DNA of 64,000 nt, from positions 1 to 64,000 of the forward strand of contig NZ_AKFJ01000005.1 in NCBI RefSeq assembly GCF_000272475.1. The letters are read 5' to 3'. The position numbers were made by a program, and so were the translations under genes. Under the pieces are notes generated by a model that ran no database searches, had not been told where the DNA came from, and saw nothing but the letters and a program-made list of their open reading frames with translations. Shown piece by piece: positions 25,839 through 33,204 of this stretch. Every line of letters starts with the position of its first letter. Within the stretch, counting starts at the first letter, position 1. This stretch comes from Novosphingobium sp. Rr 2-17 (GTDB lineage: Bacteria > Pseudomonadota > Alphaproteobacteria > Sphingomonadales > Sphingomonadaceae).

Positions 25839-25916
25839 TCCGGCGAATGCCGCGTTGGACTACATCCTGCCACGATGTCCCTTCGGGGGCTGTCCTTCGC
25901 AAAACTCGTCGCCGGA
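25839..25916 (+). ncRNA. Y-RNA-like RNA 4 of 6, minimal form
   Basis: 78 nt, the shortest. End helix TCCGGCGA/TCGCCGGA (8 bp) and second helix GCGTTGGAC/GTCCTTCGC with two central T-T mismatches, followed by the shared ACTACAT. No T arm or D arm is present; the apical part holds only a CCC-TTCG-GGG hairpin. It has a Ro-binding-type stem without tRNA mimicry. Confidence 0.8.
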
Positions 25917-25928
25917 ACCACAAACACA

Positions 25929-26032
25929 GCTGGCGAATGCCGGTGGGACTACATTGGTAAAGGCCGAAAGGCCGAACGGTTCGAATCCGCCCCGGAGCAA
26001 TCCGGGATGTCCCGCCTAACCTCGTCGCCAGC
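25929..26032 (+). ncRNA. Y-RNA-like RNA 5 of 6, T arm without D arm
   Basis: 104 nt. End helix GCTGGCGA/TCGCCAGC (8 bp) and second helix GGTGGGAC/GTCCCGCC (8 bp). An extra hairpin GGCC-GAAA-GGCC precedes a weak T arm (CGG-TTCGAAT-CCG). A strong acceptor-like hairpin CCCGGA-GCAA-TCCGGG follows. The D arm is absent. Confidence 0.84.
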
Positions 26033-26045
26033 AACGACTGCCAAC

Positions 26046-26147
26046 GCGCGGCGAATGCCGACGGGACTACATTGGGAACCAGGAGGTTCAAACCCTCCCC
26101 TCGGGCGAAAGCTCGGGAGAAGTCTCGTCATTCCGTCGTCGCCGCGC
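26046..26147 (+). ncRNA. Y-RNA-like RNA 6 of 6, T arm without D arm
   Basis: 102 nt. End helix GCGCGGCGA/TCGCCGCGC (9 bp) and second helix GACGGGACT/AGTCTCGTC (9 bp, one G-T). T arm GGAGG-TTCAAAC-CCTCC and acceptor-like hairpin CTCGGGC-GAAA-GCTCGGG. No D arm. It ends 38 nt before the rtcB ATG. Confidence 0.86.
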
Positions 26148-26185
26148 CGAGGTTGCACTGATACGCTTTGAAAGAGGAGGTCGCG

Positions 26186-27412
26186 ATGACCGAGACGATG
26201 TACGATTACCAGCACGTCGAGGGCGGCGTACCGATCAAGATGTGGACGCGCGGAGTGCCGGTCGAAGACGGCGCGCGAGCGCAGCTTGCCCGCGCGGCGC
26301 AGATGCCGTTCGTGTTCAAGCATGTCGCCGTGATGCCCGATGTCCATATCGGCATCGGCGCAACCGTCGGTTCGGTGATCCCGACCAAGGGCGCGATCAT
26401 CCCGGCGGCGGTCGGCGTCGACATCGGCTGCGGCATGATGGCGGCGCGCACCTCGCTGATGGCGAGCGATCTTCCGGATAATCTCGAGGGCATACGCGCG
26501 GCGATCGAACGCGCGGTGCCGCACGGTCGCGACGTCAAGCAAGGCAAGCGCGACCCGGGCTCATGGGGCGATCCGCAGCCGGCGATCGTCGAGGCCTGGG
26601 CGACGCTCGCGGAGCGGTTCGGGCGGATCGTCGCGAAGTATCCGAAGCTCGCCAAGACCAACAACCTGGTGCATCTCGGCACGCTCGGCACCGGCAATCA
26701 CTTTATCGAGCTGTGCCTCGATACCGAGCAGCGGGTGTGGATCATGCTGCACTCGGGTAGCCGTGGCGTAGGCAATGCGATTGGCACGTCCTTTATCGAG
26801 CTGGCCAAGCAGGACATGCGCAAATGGTTCATCAACTTGCCCGACGAGGATTTGGCCTACTTCCCGGAAGGGACCGATCATTTCGACGATTATGTCGAGG
26901 CTGTCGGTTGGGCGCAGGACTTTGCTGCACTCAACCGGCGCACGATGATGACCAACGTCATCCGCGCGCTCCGGGGCCAGATTGCCAAGCCGTTCGACGC
27001 GGAGATGGAGGCAGTGAACTGTCACCATAACTACGTTCAGCGCGAGAACCATTTCGGCCAGAATGTGCTGGTGACCCGCAAGGGCGCGGTGCGCGCCGCC
27101 AAGGGTGTGATGGGCATCATCCCGGGTTCGATGGGCGCCAAATCGTTCATCGTGCGCGGGCTGGGTAATCCGGAATCGTTCGACAGTTGCTCGCACGGTG
27201 CCGGTCGGGTGATGAGCCGGACGGCGGCCAAGAAACTGGTGACGCTCGACGAGCATATCGCCGACACGGCGGGCGTTGCGTGCCGCAAGGACGAGGGCGT
27301 GATCGACGAGACGCCGAAGGCCTACAAGCCGATCGAGGCCGTGATGGCCGCACAGGCGGACCTGGTCGAGATCGTCCACACGCTGAAGCAAGTGGTGTGC
27401 GTCAAGGGGTAA
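26186..27412 (+). CDS. rtcB: RNA-splicing ligase RtcB
   Basis: 408 aa, start chosen at the ATG behind AGAGGAGG. It seals 2',3'-cyclic phosphate or 3'-phosphate to 5'-OH RNA ends using GTP and Mn2+. All hallmarks are present: VAVMPDVH, AAVGVDIGCGMM (metal Cys82), GTLGTGNHFIE, MLHSGSRGVGN, NCHHNYVQ, and CSHGAGRVMSR (guanylylated His). It is close to E. coli RtcB along its whole length, so it belongs to the canonical RtcB1 type rather than the RtcB2 that usually partners PrfH. It lies downstream of the Y RNA array and 32 bp before an unknown gene and rtcA; co-regulation by RtcR is expected. Confidence 0.96.
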   Translation: MTETMYDYQHVEGGVPIKMWTRGVPVEDGARAQLARAAQMPFVFKHVAVMPDVHIGIGATVGSVIPTKGAIIPAAVGVDIGCGMMAARTSLMASDLPDNLEGIRAAIERAVPHGRDVKQGKRDPGSWGDPQPAIVEAWATLAERFGRIVAKYPKLAKTNNLVHLGTLGTGNHFIELCLDTEQRVWIMLHSGSRGVGNAIGTSFIELAKQDMRKWFINLPDEDLAYFPEGTDHFDDYVEAVGWAQDFAALNRRTMMTNVIRALRGQIAKPFDAEMEAVNCHHNYVQRENHFGQNVLVTRKGAVRAAKGVMGIIPGSMGAKSFIVRGLGNPESFDSCSHGAGRVMSRTAAKKLVTLDEHIADTAGVACRKDEGVIDETPKAYKPIEAVMAAQADLVEIVHTLKQVVCVKG

Positions 27413-27444
27413 CTCTTGGCGCACGTCGCCAACGGGAGGCTGTA

Positions 27445-27927
27445 ATGACAGATGATGTCAGCGCGTGGCGGCAATCAGGTACCCTTTATGTTTGGCGATA
27501 TGCGGCGCCGGGTCGCAGTCGGAGGGGTTGGCATTTCTCCGCCGACCCGAGCGGCTGCGCATCGGTTGTCGACTTGATCGACCGGATGACGACAGCAGCT
27601 GTCGCTTGTCACCGGACTCTTTCGCTTGGGCACGTATCAGCCGACATTTGGGGCGTGCCCAACTTCGGGCCGCCACAGGCAGATCGGTTCGAGAAAGTGC
27701 GTATCGCTTATTTACCGGCAGCCAGCGATCTTAGTTTGGTCGACAATGACGGCAGCTTGGATCTGACAATCGGCGGCACACGAGCGGGAGACTTGAAGGC
27801 AGCGTTTGTCGATGTTGGCATCGGCGACGGAGATTTTGGCATCGGCACGTCCGAAAGGAAAAACGCGGAAACGTGGATGTTCTGGTGGATGCCGCGCATC
27901 AATTGTCATGACGGGAAAAGATTGTGA
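27445..27927 (+). CDS. Unrecognised protein between rtcB and rtcA
   Basis: 160 aa from ATG with GGGAGG upstream. No family recognised. The protein opens SGTLYVWRYAAPGRSRRGWHFSAD, has a helical SVVDLIDRMTTAAVACHRT, a FEKVRIAYLP strand, an acidic Gly/Asp-rich stretch (FVDVGIGDGDFGIG) and ends in ETWMFWWMPRIN. It looks cytosolic and mixed alpha/beta, with no obvious catalytic motif. Its TGA overlaps the GTG start of rtcA (GTGA), so it is translationally coupled inside the RNA-repair operon. A role in RNA repair or Y RNA handling is inferred from context only. Confidence 0.8.
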   Translation: MTDDVSAWRQSGTLYVWRYAAPGRSRRGWHFSADPSGCASVVDLIDRMTTAAVACHRTLSLGHVSADIWGVPNFGPPQADRFEKVRIAYLPAASDLSLVDNDGSLDLTIGGTRAGDLKAAFVDVGIGDGDFGIGTSERKNAETWMFWWMPRINCHDGKRL

Positions 27928-28940
27928 TCATCATCGACGGCGCTGAAGGAGAAGGCGGCGGGCAAGTCGTGCGCAATGCGCTCGCGTTATCGCTGGTCAC
28001 GGGCCAGTCGTTCCGTATCGGCAATATTCGCGGTGGCCGCGATAAGCCGGGTCTGATGCGCCAGCATCTGACCGCGGTCGAGGCCACGCTGACGATCGGC
28101 GGGGCGGTGTGCGAGGGCGCATCGGTCGGCTCGACGGAGATCGCCTTCACGCCCGGCCGGGTCGCACCGGGCGAATATCGCTTCGCTGTCGGCACTGCGG
28201 GCAGCACCAGCTTGGTACTCCAGACCGTGCTGATGCCGTTGCTGCTCGCAGGCGGGCCGTCGCGGCTCGTGCTGGAGGGTGGCACGCACAATATGATGGC
28301 ACCGCCGTTCGACTTCATCGAGCGCGCGTTCCTGCCTGTCATCAACCGCATGGGGCCGCAGGTGTCTGCGCGGCTGACGCGGCATGGCTTCTTCCCGCGC
28401 GGCGGTGGGCAGATCGAGGTTGATATCGTTCCGGGAAAGCTGTCGCCGATTGAGTGCATCGATCGCGGACCGCTGCAGTTGGTGGCGGCAACCGCGATGT
28501 TCGCCGCGATACCGTTCGACATCGCCGAGCGGGAGGTTAAGGCCGCGCGTGCTATCCTGTCGGAGTGGCCGGAAGACGCGTTTGCGGTGCGTCAGCTTCC
28601 CGAAGAGCAAGGGCCCGGCAACGCGCTCCTCCTGGAGGCGGTGTTTGAGCATGCGACTGAAATCGTCACCGGCTTCGGCAAGTTCGGCGTATCGGCGGAA
28701 TCGCTCGCGAAGACGGCGGCGCAGCGGATGGCGGGTTTCCTTGCCTCAGATGCGTTTGCCGGCCCCTATTTAGCGGATCAGTTGCTGCTGCCGTTTGCAC
28801 TCGCTGGCGGCGGCAGTTTCACCACCGTGAAGCCGAGCCAGCACGCACGCACCGCAGCGGACGTGATCGAGAGCTTCACCGGTCAGCGCTGGGTGTTCGA
28901 TCAACAGCCGAACGGCAGCCACTTGGTGCGGCGGGCGTAG
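27924..28940 (+). CDS. rtcA: RNA 3'-terminal phosphate cyclase
   Basis: 338 aa from GTG overlapping the previous stop. RtcA converts RNA 3'-phosphate ends to 2',3'-cyclic phosphates through an adenylylated enzyme, giving RtcB substrates. Motifs: DGAEGEGGGQVVRNALALS at the N-terminus, RGGRDKPGLMRQHLTAV, GFFPRGGGQIEV, EEQGPGNALLLE, and KPSQHARTAADVIE with the adenylylated histidine (His307, matching E. coli His309). It is the last gene of the rsr-Y RNA-rtcB-rtcA unit; the next gene is convergent. Confidence 0.95.
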   Translation: MIIIDGAEGEGGGQVVRNALALSLVTGQSFRIGNIRGGRDKPGLMRQHLTAVEATLTIGGAVCEGASVGSTEIAFTPGRVAPGEYRFAVGTAGSTSLVLQTVLMPLLLAGGPSRLVLEGGTHNMMAPPFDFIERAFLPVINRMGPQVSARLTRHGFFPRGGGQIEVDIVPGKLSPIECIDRGPLQLVAATAMFAAIPFDIAEREVKAARAILSEWPEDAFAVRQLPEEQGPGNALLLEAVFEHATEIVTGFGKFGVSAESLAKTAAQRMAGFLASDAFAGPYLADQLLLPFALAGGGSFTTVKPSQHARTAADVIESFTGQRWVFDQQPNGSHLVRRA

Positions 28941-28983
28941 CCAAAACGTTTCGCGACACCCTGCCGGCAGCGAACGTGCTCGG

Positions 28984-29580
28984 TCACGGTGAGGATTTGA
29001 TAATCGCCACCGCCGCGCCGGTCCATTCATCCCCGGCCACCGCGTCGATTTGGCGGGCGATACCGCGCGTCAGATCGACCGGCACGGCAACGCGAAAGCC
29101 GCGCGCGATCAGGCCTTCGACCGCCCAGCGCACGCAGTAGTCCGCGGCCACGCCAATGACGGTGACGTCCTTCACGCCATCGGCCCCTAATTGCGCGAAG
29201 AAAGCGTCGCGGTCACCCGAACCGGACGAGGCGAACGGCCGCAGGCGCAACCCGGGTTCTGCCCACATATCGAACACCCCTTTTTCCAGCACATAAGTCG
29301 GGATGTTCGGATCGATCACGGCGGGATCGACGACCAGCGCCCATCCCGCCGTGCCGCGCTCGCAATGCGGCGGAAATTCGGTCGCTTCCGCTGATCGGGC
29401 GTAGATTTCGGGCACGTGCGTATCCGCAGTAAACAGCACGCCAGCGACGTCATCGGGCGGCAAGGTGCCGAGCCAACGCTGCATCGGCGCGACCAATTCC
29501 TGCCCGCCCGGCACCGGTAGCGCGCCATCGGCAGCCACGAAATCCCGCTGCATATCCACGACGATCACGAAGCGCTTCAT
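28984..29580 (-). CDS. pncA: Nicotinamidase/isochorismatase-family hydrolase
   Basis: 198 aa from ATG with GGAGAAGG upstream. Catalytic motifs: VVDMQRDFV (Asp9), FTADTH, and VIGVAADYCVRWAV (nucleophilic Cys), the pattern of nicotinamidases. It deaminates nicotinamide to nicotinate for NAD salvage. The frame remains open upstream for 270 codons but the added part is antisense to the divergent gene. It is divergent from the NrtR-like regulator, with pncB next, so all three form an NAD-salvage module. Confidence 0.85.
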   Translation of the reverse strand: MKRFVIVVDMQRDFVAADGALPVPGGQELVAPMQRWLGTLPPDDVAGVLFTADTHVPEIYARSAEATEFPPHCERGTAGWALVVDPAVIDPNIPTYVLEKGVFDMWAEPGLRLRPFASSGSGDRDAFFAQLGADGVKDVTVIGVAADYCVRWAVEGLIARGFRVAVPVDLTRGIARQIDAVAGDEWTGAAVAIIKSSP

Positions 29581-29602
29581 CGACCTTCTCCATTCCAGAA
29601 TT

Positions 29603-29647
29603 GACATATATGCGAACCGCACATAAGTAAAGTGCATATTGCGTATA
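29603..29647. promoter_or_regulatory. Candidate NrtR operator between pncA and nrtR
   Basis: The 78-bp divergent gap holds TATGCG-AACC-GCACATA (29609-29625) and a related TGCATATTGCGTATA (29633-29647). It is AT-richer than its surroundings. NrtR regulators bind such imperfect palindromes in promoters of NAD genes; the assignment is by position. Confidence 0.4.
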
Positions 29648-29658
29648 AGGCTCAGGCG

Positions 29659-30393
29659 ATGGATGAAACGACACACCTGGAACGCTATGATCCCAGCGCG
29701 TTCGAACGGCCGTCGGTCACGGTCGATCTGATCCTGATGAGCGTGATCGATGGCGTGCCCGCGGTGTTGCTGATGCGACGCGATGAAGCACCGTTCGCCG
29801 CGCGGTGGGCGCTGCCCGGCGGGTTCGTCGGGATCGGCGAGAGCCTTGACGACGCCGCGCGACGGGTGCTTGCCGACAAGGCGCACATGGCCGACGCCTA
29901 TGTCGAGCAACTCTATACTTTTGGGGCCGTGGAGCGCGATCCGCGGATGCGGATCATCAGCGTCGCCTATTTCGCGCTGCTCCCGGCCGATCGCTTTGTC
30001 GCGGCGTTGACGGCGACGGCGGAGCTTTCGCTCGCCGAGCTGACAGTGCCGTGGCGGGGAGAGACCGGCGGCCCGGTCGAAGTGCGGGTATCGGGCGATG
30101 ATGCGGTGACGCTCGCCTTCGATCATGGGGAGATGCTCGGCCTCGCGATGGGTCGGTTGCGCGGAAAGCTCGATTATTCGGGCGTCGCCTTTGCGCTCCT
30201 GCCCGAGCGTTTTACGCTGCGCGCATTGCAGGATGTCTATGAGGCGATCCTTGATACGCGCCTCAACAAGCCCGCCTTCCGCCGCCGGATGCTCGATCGC
30301 GGCTGGCTCCAGCCGACCGGCGAGCGCGAAGCCGGGACCTCTTTTCGACCCGCCGAACTCTATCGTTATCGCATGCCACAAGAAGAGCAATGA
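29659..30393 (+). CDS. nrtR: NrtR-type Nudix-related transcriptional regulator
   Basis: 244 aa. The N-terminal Nudix fold contains LPGGFVGIGESLDDAARRVL, a degenerate Nudix box lacking the catalytic REUxEE glutamates, as in regulators that sense ADP-ribose rather than cut it. The C-terminal winged-helix has the typical FTLRALQDVYEAILDTRLNKPAFRRRML and ends FRPAELYRYR. NrtR represses NAD-biosynthesis genes when NAD is ample. It is divergent from pncA and just upstream of pncB, both expected targets. Confidence 0.88.
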   Translation: MDETTHLERYDPSAFERPSVTVDLILMSVIDGVPAVLLMRRDEAPFAARWALPGGFVGIGESLDDAARRVLADKAHMADAYVEQLYTFGAVERDPRMRIISVAYFALLPADRFVAALTATAELSLAELTVPWRGETGGPVEVRVSGDDAVTLAFDHGEMLGLAMGRLRGKLDYSGVAFALLPERFTLRALQDVYEAILDTRLNKPAFRRRMLDRGWLQPTGEREAGTSFRPAELYRYRMPQEEQ

Positions 30394-30458
30394 TGGCTTA
30401 TGTCCGTAATCTGGGCTTCCTCGCGCAGCTCCAAGCGCTTCACTTGATCACCGGCTGA
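30390..30458 (+). CDS. Tiny ORF coupled to nrtR, leader of pncB
   Basis: A 22-aa frame (MMAYVRNLGFLAQLQALHL...) whose ATG overlaps the nrtR stop (ATGA). It ends 9 nt before the pncB ATG, with the pncB Shine-Dalgarno GAGG overlapping its stop. It could be a coupling peptide carrying ribosomes into pncB, or chance. Confidence 0.25.
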   Translation: MMAYVRNLGFLAQLQALHLITG

Positions 30459-30467
30459 GGATTGCCC

Positions 30468-31772
30468 ATGCCCGTCACCGATATCGCAACGCGCACCTAT
30501 AATCATAACTGGCGGCTCGACCCGATCGTGCGCAGCTTGCTCGATACCGATTTCTACAAGCTGCTGATGCTGCAGATGATCCGCCACCTGCATCCTGACG
30601 TCGAGGCGACCTTCTCGCTGATCAACCGCAGCACGGCGGTGCGGCTTGCCGAGGTGATCGACGAACGCGAATTGCGCGAACAGCTCGACCATGCGCGCAC
30701 AGTGCGCTTCGCCAAGAAGGAGCTGATCTGGCTTGCGGGCAACAGTTTCTATGGCAAGCAGCGGATGTTCGCGCCCGATTTCATCGCATGGCTCGCCGAC
30801 TTCCAGCTCCCCGACTATCAGCTCCGCACTGTCGACGGGCAGTTCGAGCTGACCTTCGACGGCCCCTGGACGCACACGACGATGTGGGAAATTCCAGCCC
30901 TTGCGATCGTCAACGAATTGCGGTCGCGCGCCGCGCTCAAGGACAAGGGCCGGTTCGAGCTCGACATCTTGTACGCGCGCGCCAAGGCGAAGCTGTGGGG
31001 CAAAATCGAGCGCTTACGGACCTTGCCGGAGCTGGTGATCTCCGATTTCGGTACACGGCGGCGGCACGGCTTCCTGTGGCAGCGCTGGTGTGTCGAGGCG
31101 CTGAAGGAAGGGCTAGGTAAGCGCTTCATCGGCAGCTCGAACGTGCTGCTGGCGATGGACAGCGACCTCGAGGCGATCGGCACTAATGCGCACGAACTGC
31201 CGATGGTGCTGGCAGCGCTTGCCGACGACGATGCCGGCGTCGCGGCGGCTCCTTACCGCGTGCTGGAGGAATGGCGCGCGCATTACGACGGCAACCTGCT
31301 GATCGCGCTGCCTGACGCGTTCGGCACTGCGGCTTTCCTGCGCGATGCGCCCGCGTGGCTCGCCGACTGGACCGGCTTCCGCCCCGACAGCTTGCCGCCG
31401 ATCGCGGCGGGCGAGCAGATCATCGACTGGTGGAAGGCGCAGGGCTGCGATCCGACGACCAAGCTGCTGATCTTCTCCGACGGCATGGACGTCGACACGA
31501 TCGAGGCGACCTACCGCCACTTTCACGGCCGCGTGCGGATGAGCTTCGGCTGGGGCACCAACCTGACCAATGATTTTCGCGACTGCGACCCGGCCGGCGA
31601 CCACGGCCTCGAGCCGATCTCGCTCGTCGCCAAGGTGACGAGCGCCAATGGTCGCCCGGCGGTCAAGCTATCCGACAATCCGGCCAAGGCGACCGGCGAT
31701 CGGCACGAAATCGCTCGCTATCTGCGTATCTTCGGCGAAACCGGCATGGTTAGGCGAGGCGTTGCTGTATAG
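30468..31772 (+). CDS. pncB: Nicotinate phosphoribosyltransferase
   Basis: 434 aa from ATG with GAGG seven bases upstream. It forms nicotinate mononucleotide from nicotinate and PRPP. Family marks: [15 protein letters not shown] at the N-terminus, [66 protein letters not shown], and [11 protein letters not shown] near the phosphate site. Together with pncA it completes nicotinamide-to-NaMN salvage. It lies directly between RNA-repair genes and prfH. Confidence 0.95.
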   Translation: MPVTDIATRTYNHNWRLDPIVRSLLDTDFYKLLMLQMIRHLHPDVEATFSLINRSTAVRLAEVIDERELREQLDHARTVRFAKKELIWLAGNSFYGKQRMFAPDFIAWLADFQLPDYQLRTVDGQFELTFDGPWTHTTMWEIPALAIVNELRSRAALKDKGRFELDILYARAKAKLWGKIERLRTLPELVISDFGTRRRHGFLWQRWCVEALKEGLGKRFIGSSNVLLAMDSDLEAIGTNAHELPMVLAALADDDAGVAAAPYRVLEEWRAHYDGNLLIALPDAFGTAAFLRDAPAWLADWTGFRPDSLPPIAAGEQIIDWWKAQGCDPTTKLLIFSDGMDVDTIEATYRHFHGRVRMSFGWGTNLTNDFRDCDPAGDHGLEPISLVAKVTSANGRPAVKLSDNPAKATGDRHEIARYLRIFGETGMVRRGVAV

Positions 31773-31902
31773 TATGATTAGCATAGGTCGTCATTGCTGG
31801 GAGTGCAGCGCCTCAGCCGTCGTCGCCACACCAACCAGAGCCGTCTGACAACAAACGGCGCAAGAGCCGTTGGGCAGGTCTTTGCTAAGCGGCCGGACAG
31901 CA

Positions 31903-32424
31903 ATGCCCCCCATAGCTGTCGTTGAGCTGGTCGAACCAATATCTGGCACCGTGGCATCGGCGCTGCTGCGTGTATCGGGTGCGGAGGCCGAAGAGTTCGC
32001 CGCGGCTTGTATCGGCACGATTCGTTGGGTCGGCACCAGTCCGTTCCGTCCGCTGCACAAGCGCCGCAACTGGTTCGTCGGGGTCCAACGCATTTCGGCG
32101 GATGCGGAGAATCCTGAGTTGCGCGACGAGGACATTCGCTATCAGACGCTCCGCGCCTCAGGACCGGGCGGGCAGCATGTCAACAAGACCGACAGCGCCG
32201 TCCGCGCGACCCATCTGCCCACCGGTCTCGCGACGCTGTCGCAGGATCAGCGTTCCCAATTCGCCAACAAGAAAGTCGCGCGGATCAAGCTGGCGATGCT
32301 GCTCAACGATCGGCGCCGCGCAGACGAAGCCGGAGGCAAGCGGGCGCTGTGGGACCAGAACCGCGAACTCGAACGGGGCAACGCGGTGCGGACCTACGAG
32401 GGAGAGCGGTTCAGGCGTCGCTAG
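31903..32424 (+). CDS. prfH: Release factor H (PrfH), ribosome-rescue factor
   Basis: 173 aa. GGQ at residues 89-91 within SGPGGQHVNKTDSAVRATHLPTG, preceded by GTIRWVGTSPFRPLHKRRNWFVGVQRI and followed by QFANKKVARIKL and ERGNAVRTYEGERF, all typical of PrfH. PrfH family members release nascent chains from ribosomes damaged in the decoding centre and usually travel with an RtcB2 ligase. Here the nearest ligase is the canonical RtcB 4.5 kb upstream. The protein starts later than full-length PrfH; upstream in-frame codons run only to a TGA at 31846, so the usual first 30 or so residues seem missing or altered. Confidence 0.88.
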   Translation: MPPIAVVELVEPISGTVASALLRVSGAEAEEFAAACIGTIRWVGTSPFRPLHKRRNWFVGVQRISADAENPELRDEDIRYQTLRASGPGGQHVNKTDSAVRATHLPTGLATLSQDQRSQFANKKVARIKLAMLLNDRRRADEAGGKRALWDQNRELERGNAVRTYEGERFRRR

Positions 32425-32483
32425 CTGACGACAGCGCAAACTCGTCCCACAATCATTGCATCAGGCAACGCCCTAGACGACGC

Positions 32484-32648
32484 TCACAGGCCCCCAGTCC
32501 GGAACAAAAACTTTCCCAGCCCAAATACCAAGGCCCATGCACCAATGGCGCCCCCGACTAAGACTGCGAACCGCACACCTGCAGGCCATTGCCCTACTTG
32601 CGGTTCGTGTTCGGCCCCACGGCGCCGTTTGAACCGAGAGCGCCTCAT
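32484..32648 (-). CDS. Small single-helix membrane protein
   Basis: 54 aa (MRRSRFKRRRGAEHEP...): a basic N-terminus and one hydrophobic helix (about residues 24-48, VRFAVLVGGAIGAWALVFGLGKFLF). The frame could start earlier, at 32762. The ribosome-binding site is weak. No family recognised; the composition resembles small envelope proteins of sphingomonads. Confidence 0.4.
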   Translation of the reverse strand: MRRSRFKRRRGAEHEPQVGQWPAGVRFAVLVGGAIGAWALVFGLGKFLFRTGGL

Positions 32649-33204
32649 GCGAGAACTCTGAAATGCTTGCGCTGCAAAGGGTGTATCAAGAGGCGATGAA
32701 CATTCAAAACCATATAAGTAAAACCATATAATTACCATTCGCCGATCACTTGCTTGGACCATTCATGCCCACCACAATCATCGATCCGGTAGACAACCAT
32801 AATCCTCGTTCACAGCGTAAGTTATAGAGCAAAATCGTTGGTTGAGACCTGTGGTATACGTTTTCCGGCTTCAGAATCTGCTTGGCAGTGGATCGGCGTG
32901 CAAAGGAACTCCGTTGGCGGGGTGATCGGCGTCCAATAGCCCCTCCGGGGGAAGCCGATCAAGGCGATAGTCCGCCTGCCGCTCATTGGCGCTTTAGTCA
33001 CGTAAGACGTTGGCCATCTGATCCAATGAAGAAAAGCCGATGCATCGCGATTAACAGACCAAATGCCGTTTCTCGAGTTTTGTTGAAATACTTAGATTGG
33101 CTTTAACTACGTAGAACTGCTACTGCACTGCTGCGGTGCAGCGAGCTGGGCGCGGTGCGGTAAATTCGATGCAGCAGGCTTAGCGGGCCAAGTGGGGGGC
33201 AAGC
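32649..33204. other. Gene-free interval before the exopolysaccharide locus
   Basis: About 550 bp without convincing coding frames. It is AT-richer around 32690-32760 and 33040-33110 and contains short palindromic bits but no recognised RNA or repeat. It probably carries the promoter of the exopolysaccharide genes. Confidence 0.35.

Noticed and set aside
25411..26147. Six repeats of GGCGAATGCC... with spacing, at first sight CRISPR-like
   Set aside because: The units are of unequal length, the shared parts pair with each other within each unit, covary, and contain tRNA-like arms; no cas genes are near.
25404..26185. Protein-coding frames on both strands through the Y RNA array
   Set aside because: Frames are chance readings of structured RNA genes; they lack ribosome-binding sites and do not respect the repeat units.
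26186..27412. Classing the ligase as RtcB2, the usual PrfH partner
   Set aside because: The protein follows canonical E. coli RtcB closely throughout and sits with rtcA, rsr and rtcR.
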